From NCBI RefSeq assembly GCF_000255555.1, contig NZ_AGRW01000037.1:1-61673 (forward strand): a DNA stretch of 61,673 bases. Direction: 5' to 3'. Both the position numbers and the translations under genes were made by a program. Below, one piece after another: positions 24,781 through 33,005 of this stretch (position 1 is the first letter of the stretch; the number at the start of each line of letters is the position of its first letter). Below the pieces are notes generated by a model, which worked only from the letters and a program-made list of their open reading frames with translations, searched no databases and had not been told where the DNA came from. This DNA is from Treponema saccharophilum DSM 2985 (GTDB lineage: Bacteria; Spirochaetota; Spirochaetia; Treponematales; Treponemataceae).

Positions 24781-24809
24781 TTGAATGTTTTTTTGAAAAG
24801 CGGTAGATT
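24781..24809 (+). promoter_or_regulatory. Promoter of the glnN leader
   Basis: TTGAAT (24781-24786), 17-nt spacer, TAGATT (24804-24809). The predicted start is A24816, ten nt before a strong terminator hairpin. Confidence 0.7.
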
Positions 24810-24825
24810 CTCCGCATACATCAAA

Positions 24826-24879
24826 GGCGATGTACAAATCCTTTTCAGAAAGAGAAGGGTTCGTACATCGCCTTTTTTT
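24826..24879 (+). terminator. Promoter-proximal terminator / candidate attenuator in the glnN leader
   Basis: Outer stem GGCGATGTAC/GTACATCGCC plus an inner 10-bp stem (AATCCTTTTC/GAGAAGGGTT with two G-U pairs) separated by one mismatch, then seven Ts. It lies between the promoter at 24781-24809 and the glnN start, so transcripts must read through it to express glnN. Alternatively it ends the diguanylate cyclase transcript or a ~65-nt small RNA. The chemoreceptor leader at 53903-53957 has the same layout and 5' end. Confidence 0.75.
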
Positions 24880-24911
24880 GTTTCAGAAAGATTTTTTTGG
24901 GGGTACTGAAC

Positions 24912-27002
24912 ATGACGAATGTTCCTGAATTGTTCGGAAGCAAAGTCTTCAACCAGAAGGCTATGAAAGACCGGCTGCCGAAGGAGACTTTCAAGGCTCT
25001 GAAGAAGACGCTCGACGACGGCGCTCCGTTGCAGCTCGATGTCGCGAACGTCGTGGCGCATGCGATGAAGGAATGGGCAATAGAGAATGGCGCGACGCAT
25101 TTTGCGCACTGGTTCCAGCCGCTCACTGGCGTAACAGCTGAGAAGCACGATTCGTTCATAAATCCCCAGGAAGACGGAACTGTGATAATGACGTTCAGCG
25201 GAAAGGAACTCGTCAAGGGCGAGCCGGACGCTTCGTCTTTCCCGTCGGGCGGCCACCGTGCGACGTTTGAGGCGCGCGGATACACTGTCTGGGATCCGAC
25301 CTCATATCCGTTCATCAAGGAACACACGCTCTGCATTCCGACGGCGTTCTGCTCGTACACGGGCGAGGCGCTCGACAAGAAGACGCCGCTTCTCCGCTCT
25401 ATGGAGGCAATCAACGAGCAGGCCCTGCGCGTGCTCCGGCTTTTCGGAAAGACGAACGTGACGCACGTTTCCACGACGGTCGGTTCCGAGCAGGAATATT
25501 TCATCGTCGACCACGATTTGTGGGCGCAGCGCAAGGATTTGCGCATGACGGGACGCACGCTTTTCGGCGCGAAACCGTCGAAGGGCCAGGAAATGGACGA
25601 CCAGTATTTTGCGGCTCTCAATCCGAGAATCGTCAAATATATGGAAGATTTGAACGAGACGCTTTGGAAATACGGCATTCCGAGCAAGACCGAGCACAAC
25701 GAGGTCGCGCCCGCGCAGCACGAGATGGCGCCTATTTTCTCCACGACGAACCTCGCCGTAGACCAGAACCAGCTTACGATGGAAGTCATGAAGAAAGTCG
25801 CCAAACGGCACGGTCTTGAATGCCTTCTTCATGAGAAGCCGTTCGCGGGAATGAACGGTTCCGGAAAGCACAACAACTGGTCGATTTCGACGAACGACGG
25901 CGAGAACCTCCTTGAGCCTGGAAAGACTCCCGAATCGAACGCGCAGTTCCTCCTTTTCCTCACGGCGATACTCAAGGCTGTCGATGAGAACCAGGATTTG
26001 CTCCGCATTTCCGTCGCGTCGGCAGGAAACGACCACCGCCTCGGGGCGAACGAGGCTCCGCCCGCGATAATCAGCGTCTACCTCGGCGACGAGCTTTACA
26101 AGGTTCTCGACGCGATTTACGCCGACAAGCCCTACGATTCGAACAAGCTTGAGAAGATGGCAATCGGTGTCGACGTACTCCCGCCGATTCCGAAAGATTC
26201 GACGGACAGGAACAGAACGTCCCCGTTCGCGTTCACCGGAAACAAATTCGAGTTCCGCTCGTGCGGCTCCGCGCTTTCGATTGCCGGCCCGAACACGGCG
26301 CTCAACTCAATCGTCGCATATTCCCTCAAGGAATTCGCGGACGAGCTTGAGAAGGCTTCCGATTTTGAGAGCGCGCTCAACGCGCTCATCTCGCGCGAGG
26401 TCAAGGCTCACTGGAGAATCGTTTTCAACGGAAACGGATACGACGACGCATGGAAGGCAGAGGCGCACCGTCGCGGGCTGCTTGAGCTGAAGACGACGCC
26501 CGATGCCGTCGCCCATTACCTCGACGAGAAGAACGTCCGCCTCTACACGGAGATGGGCGTCTACACGAAGGAGGAGATGGAAGCGCATTACGAGACGAAA
26601 CTCGAGAAATACGCCCAGGTTCTGAACATCGAAGTTCAGGTCATGCTCGAAATGGTGTCGAAGGACATTCTTCCAGCGTGCTACAAATACATTTCCGCGG
26701 TTTCCAAGACGGTCGCCGACTTGAAGGCGGTCGTTCCCGGCGCGAAGGCTCAGGCGGAGATTGCGCTCCTCACCAAACTCGACGGGCTTGTCGATTCGCT
26801 CGCGGCAAAAGCCGAGGAACTCTGCTCGAAGCATCTTGCCGCAAAGGCGTGCGGCGACGTCATGGCAGTCGCGCGCGCATACGTTGACAGCGTGATTCCG
26901 GTCATGGCGGAGACACGCGCGCTTGCCGACGAAATCGAGCCGCTGCTCGGGGATGAGTTCAAGCCGTTCCCCTGCTACGAGGACCTCGTGTTCCGCGTCT
27001 GA
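24912..27002 (+). CDS. glnN: Type III glutamine synthetase
   Basis: 696 residues, the length of the GlnN class rather than the ~470 of GlnA. ATG at 24912 follows GGGGG; an in-frame TTG five codons earlier is less likely. GSIII blocks are clear: [52 protein letters not shown] (metal and glutamate site), [13 protein letters not shown] and [16 protein letters not shown] (C-terminal to nucleotide site). It makes glutamine from glutamate, ammonium and ATP in the cytosol. Followed by the Amt-PII fusion gene, forming a nitrogen-assimilation pair. Confidence 0.97.
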   Translation: MTNVPELFGSKVFNQKAMKDRLPKETFKALKKTLDDGAPLQLDVANVVAHAMKEWAIENGATHFAHWFQPLTGVTAEKHDSFINPQEDGTVIMTFSGKELVKGEPDASSFPSGGHRATFEARGYTVWDPTSYPFIKEHTLCIPTAFCSYTGEALDKKTPLLRSMEAINEQALRVLRLFGKTNVTHVSTTVGSEQEYFIVDHDLWAQRKDLRMTGRTLFGAKPSKGQEMDDQYFAALNPRIVKYMEDLNETLWKYGIPSKTEHNEVAPAQHEMAPIFSTTNLAVDQNQLTMEVMKKVAKRHGLECLLHEKPFAGMNGSGKHNNWSISTNDGENLLEPGKTPESNAQFLLFLTAILKAVDENQDLLRISVASAGNDHRLGANEAPPAIISVYLGDELYKVLDAIYADKPYDSNKLEKMAIGVDVLPPIPKDSTDRNRTSPFAFTGNKFEFRSCGSALSIAGPNTALNSIVAYSLKEFADELEKASDFESALNALISREVKAHWRIVFNGNGYDDAWKAEAHRRGLLELKTTPDAVAHYLDEKNVRLYTEMGVYTKEEMEAHYETKLEKYAQVLNIEVQVMLEMVSKDILPACYKYISAVSKTVADLKAVVPGAKAQAEIALLTKLDGLVDSLAAKAEELCSKHLAAKACGDVMAVARAYVDSVIPVMAETRALADEIEPLLGDEFKPFPCYEDLVFRV

Positions 27003-27186
27003 GCGGAATCTGTTCCTTCTCGCGGATTTTGACCTTCCGCCGCTGGAACGGCATTCGCTTTTTTGCGGCGGAGCATTTGTTTCTTTAGGATTTTTTGGGA
27101 ATCGGCTTTCCGGAAAATCCGAAAAACGGCGTGCCCGGAAACATCGTGTTCCGGTCGCTGCCATTGCATATTTTTTTTGCACAACG

Positions 27187-27233
27187 GCGTGCATCGTCTT
27201 CCTGGTTGCGGAAGTCGGTGCGCGCTTTTTTTT
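27187..27233 (+). terminator. Strong hairpin terminator between glnN and amt
   Basis: 16-bp stem (GCGTGCATCG and CTTCC arms, two G-U pairs and one mismatch) followed by eight Ts, ending 46 nt before the amt start. It can end the glnN transcript. If a weak TATTTT box at 27169-27174 is a promoter, it would also be a leader terminator for amt, as seen for glnN. Confidence 0.75.
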
Positions 27234-27278
27234 GTCCGTTTGCGTTTTTTGCTGCGGGCGATAGATGCGGAGGTTTTT

Positions 27279-29027
27279 ATGGACGTTTCGGAAATCGTCT
27301 CTTCTCTTCACGGGGAGATTTGGGGAGCGTGGTTCCTGATTGGCGCCGCGCTCGTGTTCTGGATGCAGGCGGGATTCGCGATGGTGGAGGCTGGATTCAC
27401 CCGCGCGAAAAATACAGGCAACATCATAATGAAGAACCTTATGGACTTCTGCATCGGAACGGTGATGTGGTTCCTCATCGGTTCTTCTTTCATGCTCAGC
27501 TATACCGACCCCGCGACGGGAGAGGTTTCCCGCGGAATCTGGTCGTTTTTAGGAAAGCCTGGATTCGGCGTTTTCTCCGGATACGCGAGCTTCGATTACT
27601 CGAACTTCGTCTTCAACCTCGTTTTCTGCGCCACGACTGCGACAATCGTTTCGGGCGCGATGGCGGAACGGACGAAATTCTCGACATACTGCCTTTATTC
27701 GGCGATTATCTCGGGAATCATCTACCCGATTGAGGCGCACTGGGTGTGGGGAGGCGGATTCCTCGCGCAGTGGGGATTCCACGATTACGCAGGTTCGAAC
27801 TGCATACACATGGTCGGCGGAATCTGCGCCCTCGTCGGCGCGTGGATGCTCGGCCCGCGCCTCGGAAAATTCAGCCGCGATGAAACAGGGCGCGTCGTCA
27901 GCGTGCGCGCGTTCCCCGGCTCGAACATCGCGATGGGCGCGCTCGGATGCTTCATCCTCTGGTTCGGCTGGTACGGATTCAACGGTGCCGCGGCGACTGA
28001 TTTGGCGACTCTCGGCTCGGTCTTCCTCACGACGACGGTCGCTCCCGCTGTCGCAACTGTCGTCGCGATGATTTTCACGTGGGTGCGCTACGGAAAACCC
28101 GATGTTTCTATGTGCCTGAACGCGGCGCTTGCAGGTCTCGTCGCGATTACCGCTCCGTGTGATGTGACTGATTGCGCGGGAGCCGCGATAATCGGTCTTG
28201 TGGCGGGGGTCCTCGTCATATTCGGCATCCGCCTTCTCGACAACGTTCTCCACATCGATGACCCAGTCGGCGCGGTCGGCGTCCACATGATGAACGGAAT
28301 TTGGGGAACAATCGCCGTTGGTCTTTTCGCGACGAAAAGCGCCCCGGGATTCTCCGTTGCCGGAATTAGCGAGGGGCTTTTTTACGGCGGCGGTCTTTCC
28401 CAGCTCGGAAAGCAGCTCGGCGGAATGGGAATCACGGCAATCTGGACGGTCGTTACGATTACGATTGTGTTCCTCATCCTCAAGAAAACCGTGGGGCTTC
28501 GCGTTTCCGCGGAGGAGGAGATTGTCGGACTCGACAAGCTTGAGCACGGTCTCGACTCAAGCTATGCGGGCTTCGCGATTTCATACAGCGAGGACGAGAT
28601 TGAGGAGGCGCGGGAGAACCACGTCGACCTCCACATCGTCCAGCCCGTCGCGAAGGAAAGCACCGTCGGCGAGACGATTCCGATGCGGAAGGTTGTCATA
28701 ATCACGCGGCGGAGCAAGTTCGACACGCTCAAGAAGGCGCTCAACTCCATCGGCGTGACGGGAATGACAGTCAGCGAGGTCATGGGATGCGGCGTCCAGA
28801 AAGGCGCGAGCGAATTCTACCGTGGAATTCCCGTCGACGTCACACTTGTCCCGAAAGTCCGTGTCGATGTCGTCGTGTCGGCTGTTCCCGTCGAGAAAGT
28901 CGTCGAGGCTGCAAGGAGCGCGCTCTGCACAGGCCACATCGGCGACGGAAAGATTTTCGTAAGCGGTGTAGAGAATGTCGTGAAAGTCAGAACAGGCGAG
29001 TCCGGCTTCGATGCGCTCCAGGACTAA
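27279..29027 (+). CDS. amt: Ammonium transporter fused to a PII (GlnB-like) domain
   Basis: 582 residues from ATG at 27279 (GGAGG seven nt upstream); the frame extends further upstream without support. Residues 1-~415 are an Amt channel: a MQAGFAMVEAGFTRAKN first helix, HWVWGGGFLAQWG, GSNCIHMVGG and HMMNGIWGTIAVGL, followed by the GLRVSAEEEIVGLD C-terminal tail. From about residue 468 a complete PII domain follows (MRKVVIITRRSKFDTLKKAL ... VQKGASEFYRG ... VPKVRVDVVV). At the T-loop position that is uridylylated in GlnB (Tyr51) there is Val, so control by uridylylation is unlikely. The fused PII probably gates the channel directly in response to nucleotides and 2-oxoglutarate. Confidence 0.95.
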   Translation: MDVSEIVSSLHGEIWGAWFLIGAALVFWMQAGFAMVEAGFTRAKNTGNIIMKNLMDFCIGTVMWFLIGSSFMLSYTDPATGEVSRGIWSFLGKPGFGVFSGYASFDYSNFVFNLVFCATTATIVSGAMAERTKFSTYCLYSAIISGIIYPIEAHWVWGGGFLAQWGFHDYAGSNCIHMVGGICALVGAWMLGPRLGKFSRDETGRVVSVRAFPGSNIAMGALGCFILWFGWYGFNGAAATDLATLGSVFLTTTVAPAVATVVAMIFTWVRYGKPDVSMCLNAALAGLVAITAPCDVTDCAGAAIIGLVAGVLVIFGIRLLDNVLHIDDPVGAVGVHMMNGIWGTIAVGLFATKSAPGFSVAGISEGLFYGGGLSQLGKQLGGMGITAIWTVVTITIVFLILKKTVGLRVSAEEEIVGLDKLEHGLDSSYAGFAISYSEDEIEEARENHVDLHIVQPVAKESTVGETIPMRKVVIITRRSKFDTLKKALNSIGVTGMTVSEVMGCGVQKGASEFYRGIPVDVTLVPKVRVDVVVSAVPVEKVVEAARSALCTGHIGDGKIFVSGVENVVKVRTGESGFDALQD

Positions 29028-29080
29028 GTTCCCGAAGCAAAAAGCCGCAGCCGATAAACGCGCGGGACATATCTCGTTCC

Positions 29081-29470
29081 CGCACGCTCCAATCAAACGG
29101 CAAACGCGAGGAAAAAACGCTTTGCCCCGTGCGCTCATCAAGGCGCACTCCCGCTTAGCGGGAGTTGCGTGCGCACGCTCCAATCAAACGGCAAACGCGA
29201 GGAAAAAACGCTTTGCCCCGTGCGCTCATCAAGGCGCACTCCCGCTTAGCGGTAGCTGCGTGCGCACGCTCCAATAAGAAAACGGCAAACGCGAGGAAAA
29301 CCCCGCTTTGCCCCGTGCGTCCCATCAAGGCGCACTCCCGCTTAGCGGGAACTGCGTGCGCACGCTCCAATCAAACGGCAAACGCGAGGAAAACCACGCT
29401 TTGCCCCGTGCGCTCATCAAGGCGCACTCCCGCTTAGCGGGAGTTGCGTGCGCACGCTCCGATAAGTAAA
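29081..29470 (+). repeat. Tandem array of ~92-bp repeats (four copies plus a partial)
   Basis: CGCACGCTCC-type junctions at about 29081, 29172, 29263, 29359 and 29451. Each unit has an ACTCCCGC-TTA-GCGGGAGT hairpin and a conserved AACGGCAAACGCGAGGAAAA segment. Copies differ by small indels (CAATAAGAAAACGG in copy 3) and point changes in the hairpin (GGTAGCT in copy 2). The 594-nt gap 29028-29621 holds this array and the terminator that follows. Open frames through it are repeat artefacts. Confidence 0.9.
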
Positions 29471-29505
29471 TGGTAAACACGCGAAAAACAACGCGTGCGC
29501 CGTGT

Positions 29506-29547
29506 GCCCGCAGCACTACCGTAACCCCGGTGCTGCGGGCTTTTTTT
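29506..29547 (+). terminator. Intrinsic terminator after the 92-bp repeat array
   Basis: Perfect 11-bp stem GCCCGCAGCAC/GTGCTGCGGGC followed by seven Ts. It is the first T-tailed terminator downstream of amt, so the repeats may lie in the amt 3' UTR. Confidence 0.92.
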
Positions 29548-29605
29548 GCGTTCGGGATTTTTCGGCTAAAAGGGCAATCCAATCCCAAAAAGATTCGTTT
29601 TTCTG

Positions 29606-29611
29606 TATAAT
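29606..29611 (+). promoter_or_regulatory. -10 box giving a near-leaderless hisAIE transcript
   Basis: TATAAT ends ten nt before the ATG at 29622; the 5' UTR would be about three or four nt. No Shine-Dalgarno site lies in the gap. Confidence 0.6.
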
Positions 29612-29621
29612 TCGCTTCATT

Positions 29622-30920
29622 ATGGTTATCGCTTCAATTGACATGAAGGGCGGACACGTTGTCCAGCTCAAGAACGGAAAGGATTTGGTGCTTCAGCGCG
29701 ACGATGCTGATTCTCTCATTTCCGAATTCGATAAATACGGGGAAGTCGCCGCAATCGACTTGGATCAGGCGCTCAGGAACACGGACGCGAAGGGAAACAC
29801 CGCGAACACGCCGCTTCTGAAATCCCTCCTCCGCAAGGGGAACGTCCGCGTCGGCGGCGGAATCCGCGACGTGAAGAAGGCGCGCGAGCTCATTTCCCTC
29901 GGCGCGGAAAAAGTGATTGTCGGAAGCGCGGCGTGGAACGAGAATCCCGGCGAGAACGGGCTGCTCAACACCGCGTTCCTCGACGAGCTTGTCGCCGCAA
30001 TCGGAAAGCAGCGCATCATCATAAGCGTCGATGCGATTCACGGAAAAATTGCTGTCAAAGGATGGACGGAGACTGTTGACATTCCGCTCGTCGAGGGCGC
30101 AAAGGCCGCCGAGAAATATTGCTCGGAGCTTCTTTTCACCTGCGTCGAGAAAGAAGGCTGCATGCAGGGAACCGACATGGAGTCGTGCCGCGCGCTCCGC
30201 GATGCCGTAAAATGCCGCGTCGTTGTTGCCGGCGGAGTGAATTCGCTCGAGCAGATTGTGGAGCTTGAGAAAATGGGCTGCGACGTCCAGCTCGGGATGG
30301 CGCTTTATACGGGCGCCGTATCCCTCCGCGATTCGTTCATCGGCTGCCTCGACTGGGAGAAGGTCGGCGGCATGGTTCCCGTGATAGCGCAGTCGACTGC
30401 CGGCGAGGTTCTTATGATGGGATACGCGAACCGCGAGGCGATGGAGAAATCGTTCGACACCGGAAAGCTCACGTTCTTCAGCCGCACGAGGAACAAACTC
30501 TGGACGAAGGGCGAGACAAGCGGGAATTTCCTCGAAATCGTCCGCCTTCGCGCAGACTGCGACCGCGATACCGTTCTTGCGACCGTCATTCCCAACGGGC
30601 CGACGTGCCACACCGGAAGCTGGACGTGCTTCTCCGCCGCCCCCGACGCAAAATCGTCGATGGAGCGCCTGTACGACGTCATATCCGAGCGGTTCGCCAA
30701 CCCGCGCCCGGGCAGCTACACCGCCACGCTCGACGACAAGCGAGTCCGCGAGAAGGTGATGGAGGAGGCGGAGGAGCTTACCGACGACGCCGAATCGAAG
30801 GAGGAAGTTGTCTGGGAGGCTGCCGACCTTCTTTATTTTGTCAGCGTTCTCATGTACAAGGAAGGCGTCAGCTGGAAGAACGTTTACGACGAGCTTGACC
30901 GCCGCCACAAGGAAAAATAG
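29622..30920 (+). CDS. HisA-HisI-HisE fusion protein (histidine biosynthesis)
   Basis: 432 residues. Residues ~1-235 are the HisA barrel (ProFAR isomerase): IDMKGGHVVQL, GGGIRDVKKARELISLGAEK, DAIHGKIAVKGWTE and VVAGGVNS. Residues ~240-345 are HisI (phosphoribosyl-AMP cyclohydrolase): GYANREAMEKSF, SRTRNKLWTKGETSG and LRADCDRDTVL with the metal-binding Cys/Asp, then GPTCHTG. Residues ~350-432 are HisE (phosphoribosyl-ATP pyrophosphatase): EKVMEEAEELTDDA and EAADLLYF. One chain would therefore catalyse three consecutive early steps. The start MVIASIDM is set by the HisA N-terminus and the -10 box. hisD lies 3.6 kb downstream, separated by other genes. Confidence 0.93.
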   Translation: MVIASIDMKGGHVVQLKNGKDLVLQRDDADSLISEFDKYGEVAAIDLDQALRNTDAKGNTANTPLLKSLLRKGNVRVGGGIRDVKKARELISLGAEKVIVGSAAWNENPGENGLLNTAFLDELVAAIGKQRIIISVDAIHGKIAVKGWTETVDIPLVEGAKAAEKYCSELLFTCVEKEGCMQGTDMESCRALRDAVKCRVVVAGGVNSLEQIVELEKMGCDVQLGMALYTGAVSLRDSFIGCLDWEKVGGMVPVIAQSTAGEVLMMGYANREAMEKSFDTGKLTFFSRTRNKLWTKGETSGNFLEIVRLRADCDRDTVLATVIPNGPTCHTGSWTCFSAAPDAKSSMERLYDVISERFANPRPGSYTATLDDKRVREKVMEEAEELTDDAESKEEVVWEAADLLYFVSVLMYKEGVSWKNVYDELDRRHKEK

Positions 30921-30945
30921 CAGCGCATTCCGATGCGCCTTCAAC

Positions 30946-30993
30946 GGAAACGCCCCGCCGGATTTTGTCAGGCGGGGCGTTTCCGTTTTTTTT
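30946..30993 (+). terminator. Terminator after hisAIE
   Basis: 14-bp stem GGAAACGCCCCGCC/GGCGGGGCGTTTCC followed by a long T-tract. Confidence 0.92.
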
Positions 30994-31004
30994 GGGGGGG
31001 GAGA

Positions 31005-31538
31005 TTATTCAGCCGTTTTTGCGAATATCATCTGCGCGACGCGCGCTTTTGTGTCGGTGTTGAACGAGGAAACGACAATCCACGTTCCCTTTTTGAGGTC
31101 TGCGACCGTCTTCGTCGCGGGCGGCTCCATTTTGCGGGCTTTCGCGAATTCAGCTTCGGAGTCGGTTTTGTCGGATTTCGCGTTCATGCGGAGCTCGCGC
31201 ATCTCCTCGCGCATCTTGTCGCGCTCTTCCTTCGTCGGCTCAAGAACTATCCGCGTGAACGGCGTGGCGAGGATGTCGATGTCCTTTCCGTCGGCGTTCG
31301 TCACTTTTATCTTTCCACTGTCGTTGTCGATGGATTTGATTTTTCCGATGATGAGCGAGCTGTCCGTGTTTGCTGCCCACATTCCGTTCATCATGTGCGG
31401 CATTTTCCTTTCGCGGAAGTCCGGTGCGGGAAAATAAGCCTTTCCCTTGTCGTCGGATTTTTTTTCCTGCGCGAATGCCACTCCGGAAAGAAGCGCTGCC
31501 ATGGTGAAGGCCGCGACCGTCTTTGTCGTCTTTGTCAT
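31005..31538 (-). CDS. Exported protein of unknown function
   Basis: 177 residues from ATG at 31538 (AAGGAG five nt upstream). Signal peptide (KTVAAFTMAALLSGVAFA). The mature part begins with a KKSDDKGKAYFPAPDF segment and then has a small beta domain (IIGKIKSIDNDSGKIKVTN ... DIDILATPFTRIVLEP) that looks like an OB-type or SH3-like barrel. A highly charged helix follows (EERDKMREEMRELRMNAK), then a second beta part (KKGTWIVVSSFNTDTKARV). It is probably periplasmic. Convergent with hisAIE. Confidence 0.75.
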   Translation of the reverse strand: MTKTTKTVAAFTMAALLSGVAFAQEKKSDDKGKAYFPAPDFRERKMPHMMNGMWAANTDSSLIIGKIKSIDNDSGKIKVTNADGKDIDILATPFTRIVLEPTKEERDKMREEMRELRMNAKSDKTDSEAEFAKARKMEPPATKTVADLKKGTWIVVSSFNTDTKARVAQMIFAKTAE

Positions 31539-31807
31539 TTTTTCTCCTTGAACGGGAATCACCCCGTCCGCTTATATGATTAAGAACAGACAGTGCCGGA
31601 AATCGGTAACGGGATATGTTCTGAACTCCCGGATTCCGATTCCGGACGGATTACATAATAGCGTGCGGGATGTGCGCTTTTATAAAAGAGCATTGAGACA
31701 TCGATAAGCGTTTTCTCAATGCCCCGTGAATTCAGGGGATAAAACGTTTCTTTTCCGCTAGAATAAAAAAGTCGCGGGAACCGGTTTTCCGTAACTGGGG
31801 GATGTAC

Positions 31808-32224
31808 ATGAGGCGGATTGTTCTTGTCGCTGCCGCTTTTTTTGCGGTTTCCATTTTTGGGCTGTCTTCCAGCGGGGAGGCTCAGGCGCGTCCTCCGCTT
31901 TCGTGCGGGGCTGTCGGCGGAAGGCGGATTCCTGACCGCGGCGGTTTTTCCGTGGTGCGCTCGTCATGCGAGGAAAAAGGCGGGGAGACGGTCGTTCACG
32001 TCGTGTTCAGCCGTCCCGTGGAGCCTTCGAGCGTCGCGGTGGAGTCGATGAGGATGGACGGCGCGTCCGTTCCGCGGAATGCCGACGTATCGTTCAGCAG
32101 AAACGGAATGACGGTCCGCGTCGTTATTCCCTGCGGCGGCATCGGCACGGTGGAGCTCGGGGAAATATATCCGTTCTGGGGCGGAAATCCTGTTTTCCCT
32201 GTCGTCATGGCGTGCGCAAAATGA
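31808..32224 (+). CDS. Small secreted protein
   Basis: 138 residues. ATG at 31808 is preferred over 31802 because GGGGG then sits six nt upstream. Signal peptide (RRIVLVAAAFFAVSIFGL ... AQA). The mature part has three Cys and an all-beta look: VVHVVFSRPVEPSSVAVESM reads like a small Ig-type strand pair. The C-terminus ends PVVMACAK. It precedes the response regulator by 112 nt in the same direction, across a copy of the dispersed structured element. No family recognised. Confidence 0.65.
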   Translation: MRRIVLVAAAFFAVSIFGLSSSGEAQARPPLSCGAVGGRRIPDRGGFSVVRSSCEEKGGETVVHVVFSRPVEPSSVAVESMRMDGASVPRNADVSFSRNGMTVRVVIPCGGIGTVELGEIYPFWGGNPVFPVVMACAK

Positions 32225-32225
32225 C

Positions 32226-32318
32226 TGGATCTGTTCGATGATTTCGTTGTCGCTCGGGTAGACGAGTTCAAAATTGAACATCGCATTTTAAGGTAACCAG
32301 TTCCGAATCTGGGCGATT
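32226..32318 (+). repeat. Dispersed structured intergenic element, copy 2 (short)
   Basis: Matches the 1641-1762 copy block by block (CTGTTCGAT..TTTCGTT, GACGAGTTCAAAA, TTGAACATCGCATTTTAAGG, CCAGTTCCGAA). Hairpin 1 is reduced to a tight GTTCAA-AA-TTGAAC. It fills the gap before the response-regulator gene. Confidence 0.6.
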
Positions 32319-32336
32319 TTCTTGCAGGAGGCAATT

Positions 32337-32999
32337 ATGCGAAAAATACTGATTGTTGAGGATGACGGAGGAATCTCCGATTTCGTTGAGGCGGAGCTGC
32401 GGCACGACGGGTTCGAGACGGTCGTCGCGCGGACGGGGCGCGAGGGAATCGAGCTGTTCGAGAAGGAATCGCCCGACATGATTCTGCTCGACGTCATGCT
32501 TCCGGAAATCAACGGACTTGAGGTTCTCCGGAAAATCCGCGCGAAATCTTCCGTTCCGATTATTCTTGAGACGGCGCGCGGCGAGACAATCGACAAAATA
32601 AACGGGCTGAATTCCGGGGCGGACGACTACATCGCCAAGCCGTTCGAGATTGAGGAGCTTCTGGCGAGGATGAACGCGATTTTCCGCAGGATGGATGCGC
32701 CCCTGAAGCCGGCTGTCATACGGATACGCGACATCGAGATGAACATGAATTCGATGGGCGTGACCGTAGGCGGCGAGTCGCTCAGCTTGTCGAAGACGGA
32801 ATTCTTCATGCTCAAGAATTTTATGGAGAACCCGGGCAAAGTGATGAGCCGAGACGAGATAATCGACGCGATTTGGGGAAAGAACCATTACATCGACATG
32901 AACACGGTCGACGTCTATGTCGGCTACCTCCGCTCAAAAATCGGAAGCGGCTACATCGTCACCGTCCGCGGCCTTGGATACAAATTTCAGGAGGAATAG
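32337..32999 (+). CDS. OmpR/PhoB-family response regulator
   Basis: 220 residues, ATG at 32337 after AGGAGG. Receiver domain with acidic pair EDD at about residues 8-10, phospho-acceptor Asp in MILLDVMLP (about residue 52) and conserved Lys in YIAKPF. The C-terminal winged helix (about 128-220) ends VRGLGYKF, typical of OmpR/PhoB. It would bind DNA as a dimer when phosphorylated. It is followed after six nt by its histidine kinase, so the two form an operon. The regulon is unknown. Confidence 0.93.
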   Translation: MRKILIVEDDGGISDFVEAELRHDGFETVVARTGREGIELFEKESPDMILLDVMLPEINGLEVLRKIRAKSSVPIILETARGETIDKINGLNSGADDYIAKPFEIEELLARMNAIFRRMDAPLKPAVIRIRDIEMNMNSMGVTVGGESLSLSKTEFFMLKNFMENPGKVMSRDEIIDAIWGKNHYIDMNTVDVYVGYLRSKIGSGYIVTVRGLGYKFQEE

Positions 33000-33005
33000 T
33001 CGCGT

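Noticed and set aside
29155-29437. Open frames through the 92-bp repeat array
   Set aside because: Same reason: repeat-derived, on both strands, no start signals.
29081-29470. Possible CRISPR array
   Set aside because: Units of ~92 bp are repeated throughout with no unique ~30-bp spacers, and no cas genes are in the window. The same holds for the arrays at 21.8 and 61.5 kb.
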